Made by a program: the position numbers and the translations under genes. Shown here piece by piece: positions 1 to 9,697 of a stretch of DNA of 64,000 nucleotides; positions within the stretch are counted from its first letter, which is position 1; every line of letters starts with the position of its first letter. The DNA lies in contig PVUG01000004.1 in assembly GCA_003001975.1 (NCBI GenBank), positions 186,001 through 250,000 of the forward strand, in the 5' to 3' direction. The DNA comes from Martelella mediterranea (GTDB lineage Bacteria; Pseudomonadota; Alphaproteobacteria; Rhizobiales; Rhizobiaceae). A model generated the notes under the pieces. It ran no database searches, was not told where the DNA came from, and was given only the letters and a program-made list of their open reading frames with translations.

Positions 1-1899
1 GATGACGGACCGCAGCAGGATGAACTGACGCTGCAGGGCGTGACGGTCTCGACAGACGCCGGCCTTGTGACGCACTGGGAGAAGATCACCTTGCAGGATT
101 CGGATTTCACCGTTTCGGGCAGCAGCTGGAGTGTCTCCCGGACGGACGGAAACGGGATATTCCTGAACCGGTCTTCGCTGCATTTCGATCCCGATGTCAC
201 GATTGCCAGCAACCTGACGGCGACGGAAAACAGCACGGTCGATCTTGCATCCGGCACCACGCTTGACGGCAATCTTTCTTCCGTCAACAGCGCCGTTACC
301 TTCGGCGATGGCGCGTCCTTGACCGGAAATGCCACGATCAGCGGCGGCACCTTTACCACCGGCAATGGCTTTTTCGTGGGCGGCGACAGCTCTTTCACCG
401 ACAAGAGCCGCGTTACCCTTGGCAACAGGACGGCGTTTGCGGGCAACATCCAGATTTCAGGCAGCACAGTGAACTTCGCCAACCAGTCGTCGGTCTCCGG
501 CAATCTGCGCAATGACGGCACCTTGAGCATGCAGGACGGCGCTGCAGGCGACCTTCTGACGGTCTCCGGCACCTATTCGGGCAATGGCACATTGCTGATG
601 GATATCGACCCGGACACCGGAAGCGCCGACAGCCTGACCGTCGGGCATGTCGGCAGCGGCTCCTCCTATATCCAGGTCAGCCCCGTCTACACCGATGTGT
701 TGCCGGGCCCGGATTCGAAGTGGCAACTGGTAACGGTTACCGACGGCAGCGGCACGCCGGACTCCTTCCTGCTTGAAGGCGGGGATGCCGAACTCGGCGC
801 CTATCTCTACAATCTGGATTTCGAAAACGGCACGTTCGTTCTTCAAAACACCGGCAGGTTTGCGCCTGCGGCTTCGCTATATGAAGTCTACCCGCAGGTT
901 CTTCTGTCGCTTTCACGCATGGGGACGCTCAACACCCGGGTCGGCGACCGCTACTGGAATGACGACAGCGCAAGCCTTGCGACCGTGACAGCCTATTCGG
1001 AAACCGCGGAAGACGACGAGGCCCCCTTCCCGGTGACCGACACCGGCGTTCCGGTGACCGGCCAAAGCAGCGTCTGGGGCAGGATCGGCGGCGCCCGCAG
1101 TCACGTTGATCCGACGATGTCCTCCACCGGCACCACCTACGATCTGGACCGTTTCGAGCTGGATGCCGGCGTCGACGGGCTGCTGGCCGACACCGCCGAC
1201 GGCAGACTGATCGGCGGCATCACCGCGCATTATGTCCACGGTGCGACCGATACATCATCCCCCTCCGGCGATGGATCGATCGACACCAATGGCTACGGCT
1301 TCGGTGGAACACTGACCTGGTATGGTCTCAACGGCTTTTATGCCGATGGCCAGGCCGAACTGACCTGGTATGATTCCGACCTGGAGACCAAACGCGACGG
1401 GGTGTTTGAAAGCGGCGCTTCGGCTTTCGGATACGGCCTGTCCATCGAAGCGGGCCAGCGGATTGCCCTTCAGGACAAGCTGAGCCTGACGCCGCAGGCC
1501 CAGTTGCAATATTCAGCAATCGATTTTGACGATTTCACCGACAGTCTCGGCTCACAGATTTCCCTGCGCAGTGGCGATCAGCTTCTGGGCCGCATCGGCC
1601 TGATGCTCGACAGTGAATCGATCTGGACCGACGCGATGGGAGAGACAAGGCGGAGCAGCGGCTACGGCATCATCAATGTTTATCACGACTTCAGCGATGA
1701 CACCGAGGTCCGCGTCTCGCAGGCGAACCTGACGTCGGATCTTGACGACTGGACCGGTGAAATCGGCTTTGGCGGCACCTATCAGTGGGACGACAGCAAA
1801 TATGTCGTATACGGGGAAATCAGCCTTGCCTCCGGCCTGGAAAGTTTTGGGGATTCCTACGCATTCGGCGGCAATATTGGCCTCAGTGTCCGCTGGTAA
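1..1899 (+). CDS. Autotransporter outer-membrane beta-barrel protein, 5' end missing
   Basis: The frame is open from base 1 (gat gac gga ccg ...), so the gene begins before the window and only about 632 C-terminal codons are seen. Roughly the first 310 residues are a Gly/Ser/Thr/Asn-rich passenger with short repeated strands such as NLSSVNSAVTFGDGASLTGN, as in right-handed beta-helix autotransporters. From about residue 350 (SSVWGRIGGARSHVD) an autotransporter beta-domain of about 280 residues follows, rich in alternating aromatic strands and ending in the aromatic residue of GNIGLSVRW, the usual outer-membrane insertion signal. By family the barrel exports or anchors its own passenger (type Va secretion), probably as an adhesin; the ligand is unknown. 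No stem-loop with a T-run follows. The GTG at 40 is not a true start. Confidence 0.88.
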   Translation, partial: DDGPQQDELTLQGVTVSTDAGLVTHWEKITLQDSDFTVSGSSWSVSRTDGNGIFLNRSSLHFDPDVTIASNLTATENSTVDLASGTTLDGNLSSVNSAVTFGDGASLTGNATISGGTFTTGNGFFVGGDSSFTDKSRVTLGNRTAFAGNIQISGSTVNFANQSSVSGNLRNDGTLSMQDGAAGDLLTVSGTYSGNGTLLMDIDPDTGSADSLTVGHVGSGSSYIQVSPVYTDVLPGPDSKWQLVTVTDGSGTPDSFLLEGGDAELGAYLYNLDFENGTFVLQNTGRFAPAASLYEVYPQVLLSLSRMGTLNTRVGDRYWNDDSASLATVTAYSETAEDDEAPFPVTDTGVPVTGQSSVWGRIGGARSHVDPTMSSTGTTYDLDRFELDAGVDGLLADTADGRLIGGITAHYVHGATDTSSPSGDGSIDTNGYGFGGTLTWYGLNGFYADGQAELTWYDSDLETKRDGVFESGASAFGYGLSIEAGQRIALQDKLSLTPQAQLQYSAIDFDDFTDSLGSQISLRSGDQLLGRIGLMLDSESIWTDAMGETRRSSGYGIINVYHDFSDDTEVRVSQANLTSDLDDWTGEIGFGGTYQWDDSKYVVYGEISLASGLESFGDSYAFGGNIGLSVRW

Positions 1900-1981
1900 G
1901 ACAGCAAGACAACCGGGCGTATCGTGGCTTTGACCGGCGGGACAGGACGCGGCGGCGCGGCAACGCGCCCTGCAGGGTTTT

Positions 1982-4900
1982 CTACTGAAACTCGAAGATC
2001 TTGCGGAAGACACCGGGCGCGATGGCGGAAAGCGGGTTGACCACCAGATCGGGGTCGGCGGTCTTTCCGGTCAGTTTGAAGGTAATCCCGAACAGGCCCT
2101 TATCGTTTCCATTGCCGAGCAGCGGACCGAAAAGCGGAATTTCCGCAAAGATCCGGTTCAGCCCATAGGCTGGCATGAAGGTGCCGGTCATGTCGATATT
2201 GCCGGCGGCATCCCGCACCACGCCCTTGAAGGTCGCCCCCACCTGATCACCGCGGACAAAGGCATCGGAGACCTGCAGAACCCCGTCGGACAGATCAATC
2301 ACGGCCTGAGCCCGCTGGAAACGCTGTTCGGTCTCGTTGATCTGGTTGCTGTAGGTGGCATTCAGGCTCTTGCCGTTGGCGCCCGTCGGCGAGGATAGCA
2401 GTTGCTTCAGCTGTTCTTCGTTGAGCAGGCGAAATTCTGTAAGGTTGAGCAGGCCATGCCAGCCGGCGCTGGTTTCGATCATGTTGAGATCGAGCGTGCC
2501 GCCGGTCATCTTCTGGTAAACACCGAGAAAGCGCAGCAACGAACCGGTGCCCGAGGTTCTGACGGAAACGGTCTTGGCGCCATCTTCGGCACCGAGGTCG
2601 ACGATAACGGGCTGCCCCGTCGCCGTTGTCGCCGAAAGCGAACCGGAGGCAAGATCGCCGCGCCGCACCACAAGATCGCCCGCAACGCCGGAAAGCTGGC
2701 GTCCGCCCCCGCCGGAGACACGGGCGATATCAAAATGAACGCGGGCATCGCCCGTACCGCCTGCCGCCGAGCCGCCCCCCGAATTGCCGTTGCCTGCAAT
2801 CAGATTGTCGAGCAGCGGGTTCGCCATGAGGCTCCGTCCGGTGACGACAACATCAAGGCCGCTCTGCTCCCGCTGGATGGCGACATTGATATCGTCGCCT
2901 TCCGACAGTGCGACATGGGTCAACGTGGTCGACAGCAGACCGTCCTTGTCGAGCTTCACCTGCCCGCGGGCTGACAATCCGCTCCCTGTGAGCTGCAGAT
3001 CATCAAGCACGGTCACGTCGTTTTCGGCATTGCGAAGATGGAAAGACAATGTGGCCGGCACACCGCTGGGCTTTTCCCATCCCAGCCACGGCAGAGACAG
3101 AACCGTGCGCTTCAGATCAAGCGTGACCAGACTGCCGTCATCCTCATTTTCCATCGTCATCGCAATCGGACCGCTGACATAGCTGCCGAGGCCGGGCGCA
3201 AGTTTTTCGCGCTGGTTGTCATCAAGATCTGCGGCAAGCCAGAGCGCTGTCTCCGAGCCGTCTGCGGCTCCCAGCGGCATGCTCCACTTGATATCGAGCG
3301 GCACGCCATTGGCGCTTCCCTCACCCTCGAAGGCGAGACGATCGGGTATCACCTCCAGCAGGCCGGCGAGATCGGAAACCGAATAACCGCTGACCGGCTT
3401 TTCCAGTTTGCCCTCCTTCACATCCGCAACCACACTCCAGCTCGGCGGCAGCGGCCCCGGCACATCAAGCGGGAAGCGGGCCTTGACGTTGACATCGGCT
3501 ACCCCGGTGAAATCGTCGGGGGTAAAATCCGTACCCTTTAGCGCATTGATCGGCGGTGCTGCGGCCAGCGTGACAAGATTGCCAAGCGAACCGGAAAGCA
3601 CGACATCCATCTGCCCGATCAGCGGCTTGGTATGACTGTCGGCGATTGCGAAAGTCCCCTCGCTCAGCTTTAGGGTCTGCCCCTTGCCGACCGTTATGGC
3701 GCCCTCCTCGATATCGACATCGACACTGCCGCCATTGATTTTCACCCGGGCATCGCTCTGGTTGACGTCGGGAAACTTGTTGTTGAGCGTGATGCGGGTG
3801 TCGTCGATGTCAAAGGCGATGTTGAGTTCGGTTTCATCGAGATTGACCGGAATGCCCGGTCCCTCCAGACGCCCTTCCGGCAGGTAGACGGCGATATCGC
3901 CATTGGTCACCACGCCGCCATGCAGGTTCTTGCTGACCCATTCGCGCGGCTTGCGCGCAATCCAGAACGGCCACAGCTGCTTGACCGCCTCGGTATCCAT
4001 GCGTTCGATCCGCGCACCGAAGCTGAGTTCCGGGCTGGCATCGCCGAAAACGGCCTTGAACGAGGCTGCCATAATGCCCTGCGGCGAACTGACGGCGATA
4101 TCGTCGAGCAGCAGCCGCGGATTTTCCGACTGATACTCGCCGGTGAACTTGGCATCGAAGATCAGCGGCGGCAGGCCCGGCTCGCGCGATTTGAACCGAC
4201 CGCCGCGCACCAGAACGTCAAGCGCATACCCCGCCTCCTCGGCATCGGGCCTGAAACGGTCGAGATCCAGTATCCCTGCGGTGAACGGGAACCGGCTTCC
4301 GTCGAAATCGATCGAAGAATCAGTGAGTTCGATCGACTGCTTGGCTGTATCGTAGGTCAGGTTGAGACGCGCATCGGAAAACGGACGCGCAATCGAATCG
4401 GCAACGAAGCGCCCGTCCGGCACTTCCACTTCGGCGACCACGCCCGGCAATCCGTCCGGGGCTGCCCGCGTCAGCGCAATCGCCATATCGGCCGTTCCCT
4501 CGACCCCCAGGACGGCATCGCCGTCCTCGTCCTTGCGCAACAGAAACGGCGTCAGCCCGACATTGCGGACCTCGGCCTGGAGGCTTTTGGTGCGGCCGCG
4601 CTCGGCAATCGCCTCGAGTGAGAAACCGGTCACCGTATTGTCGAGCGACACCTCGCCGTCAATCCGCAGGACGTCGTCGGGCAGCAGGTTCAGATTGATG
4701 TCGCGAATATCGACCGACACGTTTTTTCCCGGAGACGCGCTGCCGACGGGAAAGGCAATATTGCTCAGGCGGATCGACCGGGTTTCGGCAGCCCTGAGGA
4801 TCCCCCGCGCAAAATCGGTCCGCGAGAAAATCTGCTCGACCAGAACCGGCAGGCTGTCAACGCGATGGTCCGTCAGGCTGAAGGTGCCGGTCGAGGGCAA

Positions 4901-5440
4901 AGCCGAAGAATCGACATCGATATCATCGGCGCGAACCGAACTGACGGAAATCTGGCCGCGGGCGAGACTGACCGGATCAATCGCAAAACTGAGAACGCCG
5001 ATGGAAGCAAGCTGTTTCTCGTTCGGCCCGATCAGGTTCACACCGCTGACATTGAGCCTGAGCGACAGCCCGGCGCCCAGCCGCAGCGCTGCCGCATCGA
5101 CACGCGCGCTATAGCCTTCCGGCATGGCCGTGCCGATCTGCTCATTGGCCTTTGCGGCCAGAAAACGGTCCAGAGAGCCGCTTTCGATGATATAGAACGC
5201 AACAGCGCATAAAATGGCGAGGACAAGAATGGTGAACAGAAACAACCGGGCACAGGCATGCGGGAGCCTGTGATGGGGGCGCGTGTGAACGATATGGGGA
5301 TCGCTGGTCTGTGCGGACGGCATGCGATGGAGCGCAACGCGCTCACGCCTGCCAAAACGCGTGCGCTCTCCGCGAATAAAGGATTCTTTGTCGTTCCTGT
5401 CGTTCAAATTCGCCCCGACAAACGGTAATTCAGAGATCAA
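1982..5440 (-). CDS. AsmA/YhdP-like inner-membrane protein (DUF3971 plus AsmA-like C-terminal region)
   Basis: 1152 residues. A basic N-terminal stretch is followed by one membrane helix near residues 67-90 (LFLFTILVLAILCAVAFYII); the rest is a long periplasmic chain of short beta-strands, as in AsmA-like bridge proteins. The C-terminus carries the family's conserved pattern (LKGVVRDAAGNIDMTGTFMP, then IPLFGPLLGNGNDKGLFGITF and PLSAIAPGVFRKIFEF). Related proteins (YhdP, TamB, YdbH) carry phospholipids between membranes; that role here is inferred from family. The first methionine gives about 65 cytosolic residues; a start at MPSAQTS, near residue 40, would be more usual for the family. It is divergent from the downstream peroxiredoxin gene, with about 150 bp of shared upstream DNA. 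Confidence 0.85.
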   Translation of the reverse strand: MISELPFVGANLNDRNDKESFIRGERTRFGRRERVALHRMPSAQTSDPHIVHTRPHHRLPHACARLFLFTILVLAILCAVAFYIIESGSLDRFLAAKANEQIGTAMPEGYSARVDAAALRLGAGLSLRLNVSGVNLIGPNEKQLASIGVLSFAIDPVSLARGQISVSSVRADDIDVDSSALPSTGTFSLTDHRVDSLPVLVEQIFSRTDFARGILRAAETRSIRLSNIAFPVGSASPGKNVSVDIRDINLNLLPDDVLRIDGEVSLDNTVTGFSLEAIAERGRTKSLQAEVRNVGLTPFLLRKDEDGDAVLGVEGTADMAIALTRAAPDGLPGVVAEVEVPDGRFVADSIARPFSDARLNLTYDTAKQSIELTDSSIDFDGSRFPFTAGILDLDRFRPDAEEAGYALDVLVRGGRFKSREPGLPPLIFDAKFTGEYQSENPRLLLDDIAVSSPQGIMAASFKAVFGDASPELSFGARIERMDTEAVKQLWPFWIARKPREWVSKNLHGGVVTNGDIAVYLPEGRLEGPGIPVNLDETELNIAFDIDDTRITLNNKFPDVNQSDARVKINGGSVDVDIEEGAITVGKGQTLKLSEGTFAIADSHTKPLIGQMDVVLSGSLGNLVTLAAAPPINALKGTDFTPDDFTGVADVNVKARFPLDVPGPLPPSWSVVADVKEGKLEKPVSGYSVSDLAGLLEVIPDRLAFEGEGSANGVPLDIKWSMPLGAADGSETALWLAADLDDNQREKLAPGLGSYVSGPIAMTMENEDDGSLVTLDLKRTVLSLPWLGWEKPSGVPATLSFHLRNAENDVTVLDDLQLTGSGLSARGQVKLDKDGLLSTTLTHVALSEGDDINVAIQREQSGLDVVVTGRSLMANPLLDNLIAGNGNSGGGSAAGGTGDARVHFDIARVSGGGGRQLSGVAGDLVVRRGDLASGSLSATTATGQPVIVDLGAEDGAKTVSVRTSGTGSLLRFLGVYQKMTGGTLDLNMIETSAGWHGLLNLTEFRLLNEEQLKQLLSSPTGANGKSLNATYSNQINETEQRFQRAQAVIDLSDGVLQVSDAFVRGDQVGATFKGVVRDAAGNIDMTGTFMPAYGLNRIFAEIPLFGPLLGNGNDKGLFGITFKLTGKTADPDLVVNPLSAIAPGVFRKIFEFQ

Positions 5441-5592
5441 AGGGACGTCCGGCGCGAATCCCTCCAGGCATGTTTGCGATCATTGCGATGAAACATGGCA
5501 CTGGCAAGCAGACAAACGACGCTGACGCTCTTTGTGTTGTGCCATACATAAAGAATTCGGCTTGAACATGATATGAACAAGGAGTGCTGTTG

Positions 5593-6063
5593 ATGAACGA
5601 CGTGAAAGAGGGTGAAAAGGCCCCGGATTTTTCCATGCCGGTTTCCGACGGGCGCACGGTCTCGCTTGCCGATGTCAAAGGCAAATCGCTGGTGCTTTAT
5701 TTCTACCCCAAGGACAACACCAAGGGCTGCACGGTCGAGGCCATCGCATTTTCGGCCCTTGCCGATGAATTCGCCAGTGCCGACGCCATCGTCATCGGCG
5801 TTTCGCCCGATACGCTGGAAAGCCATGCCCGCTTCGAGAAAAAGCACGACCTGACCGTGCTTCTCGGCTCCGACGAGGATCACGCCGTGGCGCAGGCCTA
5901 TGGCGTGTGGAAGGAGAAAAACATGTATGGGCGCAAGTTCATGGGCATCGAGCGCTCGACCTTCCTGATTGCCCCGGATGGCACCGTCCGCAGGGTCTGG
6001 CGCAAGGTCAAGGTGGACGGACATGCCGAAGCGGTTCTGGCCGCACTCAGGGACGAAGCCTGA
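5593..6063 (+). CDS. bcp: Bcp/PrxQ-type peroxiredoxin with a single cysteine
   Basis: 156 residues from the ATG at 5593, which has AAGGAG at 5579-5584; an upstream GTG at 5584 overlaps that site and is less likely. The AhpC/TSA thioredoxin fold is clear: GEKAPDFSMP at the N-terminus and the peroxidatic motif YPKDNTKGCTVEA near residue 46. Family members reduce peroxides with electrons from thioredoxin. Most Bcp proteins carry a resolving cysteine five residues after the first; here that position is isoleucine (CTVEAI) and the whole protein has only one cysteine, so it should act as a 1-Cys enzyme needing an outside thiol. A good terminator follows at 6103. Confidence 0.92.
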   Translation: MNDVKEGEKAPDFSMPVSDGRTVSLADVKGKSLVLYFYPKDNTKGCTVEAIAFSALADEFASADAIVIGVSPDTLESHARFEKKHDLTVLLGSDEDHAVAQAYGVWKEKNMYGRKFMGIERSTFLIAPDGTVRRVWRKVKVDGHAEAVLAALRDEA

Positions 6064-6102
6064 CAAACGCCGCCGCCGGCAACAAAACACTACAAAAAAA
6101 GG

Positions 6103-6130
6103 CCCGGAAGCCCCGATACTTCCGGGTTTT
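6103..6130 (+). terminator. Rho-independent terminator after the peroxiredoxin gene
   Basis: Perfect 8-bp stem CCCGGAAG (6103-6110) / CTTCCGGG (6119-6126), 8-nt loop, followed by TTTT. It lies 40 bp after the stop codon. Confidence 0.85.
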
Positions 6131-6229
6131 CTTGACTCACGCTCCGTTTGATACTATCCCGCCCTCGTAAAAGCGAAGGCGGCCAAGGATCCGTCTATTT
6201 GTCAACGACAACACGGAACACGTTTCCCT

Positions 6230-7639
6230 TTGACCTCATTCTCAGATCTTGGGCTCAGTCCCAAAGTACTTTCTGCTGTGACCGAAGCCGGTTACAGCGA
6301 GCCGACTCCCATTCAGGAAGGCGCGATACCGCACGCGCTGACGCGCCGCGATGTCTGCGGCATCGCCCAGACCGGCACGGGCAAGACCGCCTCTTTCGTG
6401 CTGCCGATGCTCACGCTTCTGGAGCGCGGGCGGGCACGGGCACGCATGCCCCGCACGCTGATTCTTGAGCCGACCCGTGAGCTTGCGGCCCAGGTGGCCG
6501 AAAACTTCGACAAATACGGCAAGAACCACAAGCTGAACGTTGCGCTGCTGATCGGCGGCGTTTCCTTCGACGAGCAGGACCGCAAGATCGAGCGCGGCGC
6601 CGATGTGCTGATTGCAACGCCCGGACGGCTGCTTGACCACACCGAACGCGGCAAGCTGCTGATGACGGGCGTCGAAATCCTCGTCATCGACGAAGCCGAC
6701 CGCATGCTCGACATGGGTTTCATCCCTGATATCGAACGGATCGCCAAGATTATTCCGTTTACACGCCAGACACTGTTCTTTTCCGCCACCATGCCGCCGG
6801 AAATCCAGAAGCTGGCCGACAGATTCCTGCAGAACCCGGTCCGCATCGAGGTCGCGCCGCCGTCCTCCACAGCTGCAACAGTCGAGCAGAAACTGGTTGC
6901 TTCGAAGGGCAAGGACTACGAGAAGCGCGAAACGCTGCGCTCGATCATCAACCAGCAGGACGATTTGAAGAACGCGATCATCTTCTGCAACAGGAAGAAA
7001 TCGGTCGCCGACCTTCTGCGTTCGCTGCAGCGCCATGAATATGCCTGCGGCGCGCTGCACGGCGACATGGACCAGCATTCGCGCACGACGATCCTGCAGA
7101 ACTTCCGCGACGGCAAGCTGCCGCTGCTGGTAGCCTCCGACGTCGCCGCGCGCGGTCTCGATATCCCGGACGTCAGCCACGTCTTCAACTATGACGTACC
7201 GATCCACGCCGAGGACTATGTACACCGCATCGGCCGTACGGGCCGCGCAGGACGCAAGGGCAAGGCCTTCACCATTGCTACATCGAAGGATACCAAATTC
7301 GTGGACGCAATCGAAAAGCTGATCGACCGCAAGATCGAGTGGCTTGATGGCACGCCCTCCTCCCTTGGAGCGGAAGACAGCAGCGAAAAGCCGGAACCGC
7401 GTGCACGCCGCAGCGGCAAGAAGCAACAGGCCCCGTCTGCCGCAACCGGCAAGGATGAGCCGAAAGCAGCCCCCCAGCAGGACAATCGCGCCCCCCGGCC
7501 GAAAAATACTGCGAACGGCAGCAAGCCTGCCAATGACGACCGCAGGCGCTCACGCCGCCGCGATCGTGATGACGAACCGACGCCGGTGGGCTTCGGCGAC
7601 GACATCCCCGCCTTCATGCTGATCGGCGCCAAAAACTGA
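6230..7639 (+). CDS. DEAD-box ATP-dependent RNA helicase (RhlE-like)
   Basis: 469 residues from a TTG at 6230; no methionine lies near, and the family N-terminus (FSDLGLSPKVL) begins right after it. All helicase motifs are present: Q motif (PTPIQ), Walker A AQTGTGKT, PTRELA, TPGR, DEAD within VIDEADRMLDMGF, SAT, then in the second RecA domain ARGLDIPDV and HRIGRTGRAG. Residues from about 380 on form a Lys/Arg/Pro-rich, low-complexity tail that probably binds RNA. Such helicases unwind RNA in ribosome assembly, mRNA decay and cold adaptation. No clear Shine-Dalgarno site precedes the TTG, so translation may start weakly. The gene stands alone, with terminators before and after it. Confidence 0.93.
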   Translation: MTSFSDLGLSPKVLSAVTEAGYSEPTPIQEGAIPHALTRRDVCGIAQTGTGKTASFVLPMLTLLERGRARARMPRTLILEPTRELAAQVAENFDKYGKNHKLNVALLIGGVSFDEQDRKIERGADVLIATPGRLLDHTERGKLLMTGVEILVIDEADRMLDMGFIPDIERIAKIIPFTRQTLFFSATMPPEIQKLADRFLQNPVRIEVAPPSSTAATVEQKLVASKGKDYEKRETLRSIINQQDDLKNAIIFCNRKKSVADLLRSLQRHEYACGALHGDMDQHSRTTILQNFRDGKLPLLVASDVAARGLDIPDVSHVFNYDVPIHAEDYVHRIGRTGRAGRKGKAFTIATSKDTKFVDAIEKLIDRKIEWLDGTPSSLGAEDSSEKPEPRARRSGKKQQAPSAATGKDEPKAAPQQDNRAPRPKNTANGSKPANDDRRRSRRRDRDDEPTPVGFGDDIPAFMLIGAKN

Positions 7640-7705
7640 TTTCAGCTGGAAGCCAGATGCTTTTGGCCGCATAAAATTAAGCGCCAAAAGCAACCGAAAC
7701 GAGAA

Positions 7706-7739
7706 AGAGCCGCACTTCCTGGGAACGAAGCGCGGCTCT
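7706..7739 (+). terminator. Possible terminator after the helicase gene
   Basis: Stem AGAGCCGC (7706-7713) / GCGGCTCT (7732-7739) with an 18-nt loop, about 65 bp after the stop. The T-run after it is poor. The next 170 bp to 7909 are AT-rich and show nothing else. Confidence 0.45.
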
Positions 7740-7909
7740 AATTGTGCAGATAATCAGCTCGTTTGATATCAATTGAATAAGACTAGAATGAAGTCACCTT
7801 CATCCAAAATTGATGTAGAATATGCTCTCAATAATCTTTCAATATAAGAATATTCTTAATTGAAGCTGCTTTTTTAGTCAACCCTTTTTTCTGGGCAATT
7901 TCAAGGCAA

Positions 7910-8401
7910 CTATAACTCTCTGTAATTGCGCTGATAATACATCAGCGCCTCATCCTGAGTACCGAGGCCGACACCGACAACCTCGCCGAGCAGGATCCAG
8001 TGGGTCGACATTTCCTTCGCCTCGATCAGGCGGCAGTCGAAACTGGCAAGCGCATTTTGCAGCACCGGCGCTCCACTGCCTTCAAAATGCCATTCGCCCA
8101 TGGCGAAGCGCTCATCCGTCGTCAGGTTGCCAAGCCCCGAAAACGCATCGGCAAGCGCCTTATGCCGGGCGCCGAGCGTATTGAGAGCGAAATTGCCGCT
8201 TTCGAGAAAAATGGCGTTTTGCTGTTTCAGCCGGTTCACACAGGCAAGAACGGTGGGCGGAGCATCGGAAACCGAGCAGCAGGCGGTGGCGGTCACCCCG
8301 CGCATGGCGCCGCCATGCGCCGTCGTGATGATCTGGACATGACCGGCATAACGCGCCATCGCATCACGATAGGTCCGGGGAAACTGCTGGTCTTCATGCA
8401 T
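7910..8401 (-). CDS. Flavin reductase family protein (RutF/HpaC-like)
   Basis: 163 residues if the start is the ATG at 8401 (MHEDQQFPRTYRDAMARYAGHVQIITT). An upstream start at 8533 adds 44 residues with no family match and would run into the next gene, so the short form is preferred. Motifs of the FMN-binding split-barrel reductases are clear: GVTATACCSVSDAPPTVLACV and FALNTLGARHKALADAFSGL. These enzymes use NAD(P)H to reduce FMN for a partner monooxygenase such as RutA or HpaB. No partner oxygenase is adjacent, so the client is unknown. It is divergent from the binding-protein gene at 8545. Confidence 0.85.
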   Translation of the reverse strand: MHEDQQFPRTYRDAMARYAGHVQIITTAHGGAMRGVTATACCSVSDAPPTVLACVNRLKQQNAIFLESGNFALNTLGARHKALADAFSGLGNLTTDERFAMGEWHFEGSGAPVLQNALASFDCRLIEAKEMSTHWILLGEVVGVGLGTQDEALMYYQRNYREL

Positions 8402-8544
8402 GGTGATCGCAATACCGCTGAGATGGTGAAACAGACAAAAAGGAACCCCTCTTTTCCTTCTCCGGGTACTTACGGCGTTGCCCCGGCTTCTGGCAAGGGG
8501 TATGACTTGGTTAACGCGCAAGAGTGAGAACAAGACCCGTTATC

Positions 8545-9636
8545 ATGCCATCATCCAAGGCCCTCCTTGCCCTTACCGCGATGTCGTTCAGTGCCGCCAT
8601 GCCCGTTCTGGCGCAGCAGGAGACCGCCATCGGCGTCGTCGCGCCGCTGAGTGGTGACTATGCCGTGCTTGGACAGCAGATGCTTAATGGTGCTCAGCTT
8701 GCGGCGCGAAACACCGGTGAAGTGCTGATTCCGGTCGACGAGAGCTGCGAGGACGGTAGTGGTGCGGCCGTTGCCGACGCACTGGCCGATGCCGGTGTGG
8801 CAATGGCGATCGGCTTTTTCTGCAGCGAGACCTTGCGCGGCGCCCTGCCCGGCCTTGCCGCCGCCGGCATTCCCGCCATGAGCGTCTCCGTTCGGTCGTT
8901 GCCGCTGATGACCGATGCGCTCGACAATGACTGGCCGTTTTACCGCATGGCCCCGAACAGGCAGGACCAGATCGACGCCATCGTGAACCTGATCATGGAC
9001 GAGTGGGTGGACGAACCAGTGGCGCTGATCGATGACGGCACGATCTATTATCGCGAACTGATCGGCGCCGTGCGAAACGCCATAGAAGCGCGCGGGCTGA
9101 AGCCGGTCATCGTCGACACCTTCCGCCCCGCCCAGCAACAGCAGCTTTCGCTGGTGCGCCGCCTTGCCCAGGCCGGCGCCACCCATGTTCTGGTTGGCGG
9201 CACCCGCGGCGATATTGCCATTATCGGCCGGGATGCGCGCGAACAGGGCGCACCGCTGACGCTTCTCGGCGATGACGGATTGCGCGCCGCCGAAACCGCC
9301 GTGCCGCTCGAAAACGGCGTGCTGGCAATCGCCCTTCCCGAATATGGCGCGCTTCCCCCCGCAGCCAACATCGCCGAACAGGCCATTGCCGACGGCATTG
9401 TGCCGGAAGGATATGTCGTTCCCGGCGCTGCGGCCGTTCAGGTGGCCAGCCAGGCGCTTGCAGCGGCAAACAGCGACGACGGCGGACTTGAAGACGCGCT
9501 TTTGAACAACACGTTCAGCACGGCGACCGGTCCCGTCACCTTCACCGGGCAACACGAGCTTGCCGAAAACCCGTTCCTTCTCCTGCGCTGGCAGGACGAT
9601 CAGTTTGTCCCTGTCTTCGACTCCGGTCGACAGTGA
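8545..9636 (+). CDS. Periplasmic type-1 binding protein (branched-chain amino-acid/LivJ-like)
   Basis: 363 residues from ATG 8545; a GTG at 8524 is possible but gives a poorer signal peptide. Residues 1-24 form a Sec signal ending in MPVLAQ|QE. After it comes the type-1 periplasmic-binding fold: TAIGVVAPLSGDYAVLGQQMLNG is the typical start of LivJ/AmiC-like receptors. No permease or ATPase genes are next to it, so it is an orphan receptor: it may feed a Liv-type transporter encoded elsewhere or act in sensing. The ligand cannot be read from the sequence. Three cysteines are present in the mature N-terminal half, which is unusual but not diagnostic. Confidence 0.85.
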   Translation: MPSSKALLALTAMSFSAAMPVLAQQETAIGVVAPLSGDYAVLGQQMLNGAQLAARNTGEVLIPVDESCEDGSGAAVADALADAGVAMAIGFFCSETLRGALPGLAAAGIPAMSVSVRSLPLMTDALDNDWPFYRMAPNRQDQIDAIVNLIMDEWVDEPVALIDDGTIYYRELIGAVRNAIEARGLKPVIVDTFRPAQQQQLSLVRRLAQAGATHVLVGGTRGDIAIIGRDAREQGAPLTLLGDDGLRAAETAVPLENGVLAIALPEYGALPPAANIAEQAIADGIVPEGYVVPGAAAVQVASQALAAANSDDGGLEDALLNNTFSTATGPVTFTGQHELAENPFLLLRWQDDQFVPVFDSGRQ

Positions 9637-9697
9637 GGCGCCGGAGAAGCAAACACATCAAAAATGGGCCTGAATGGCCAGCATGAGGAATAGAGAA

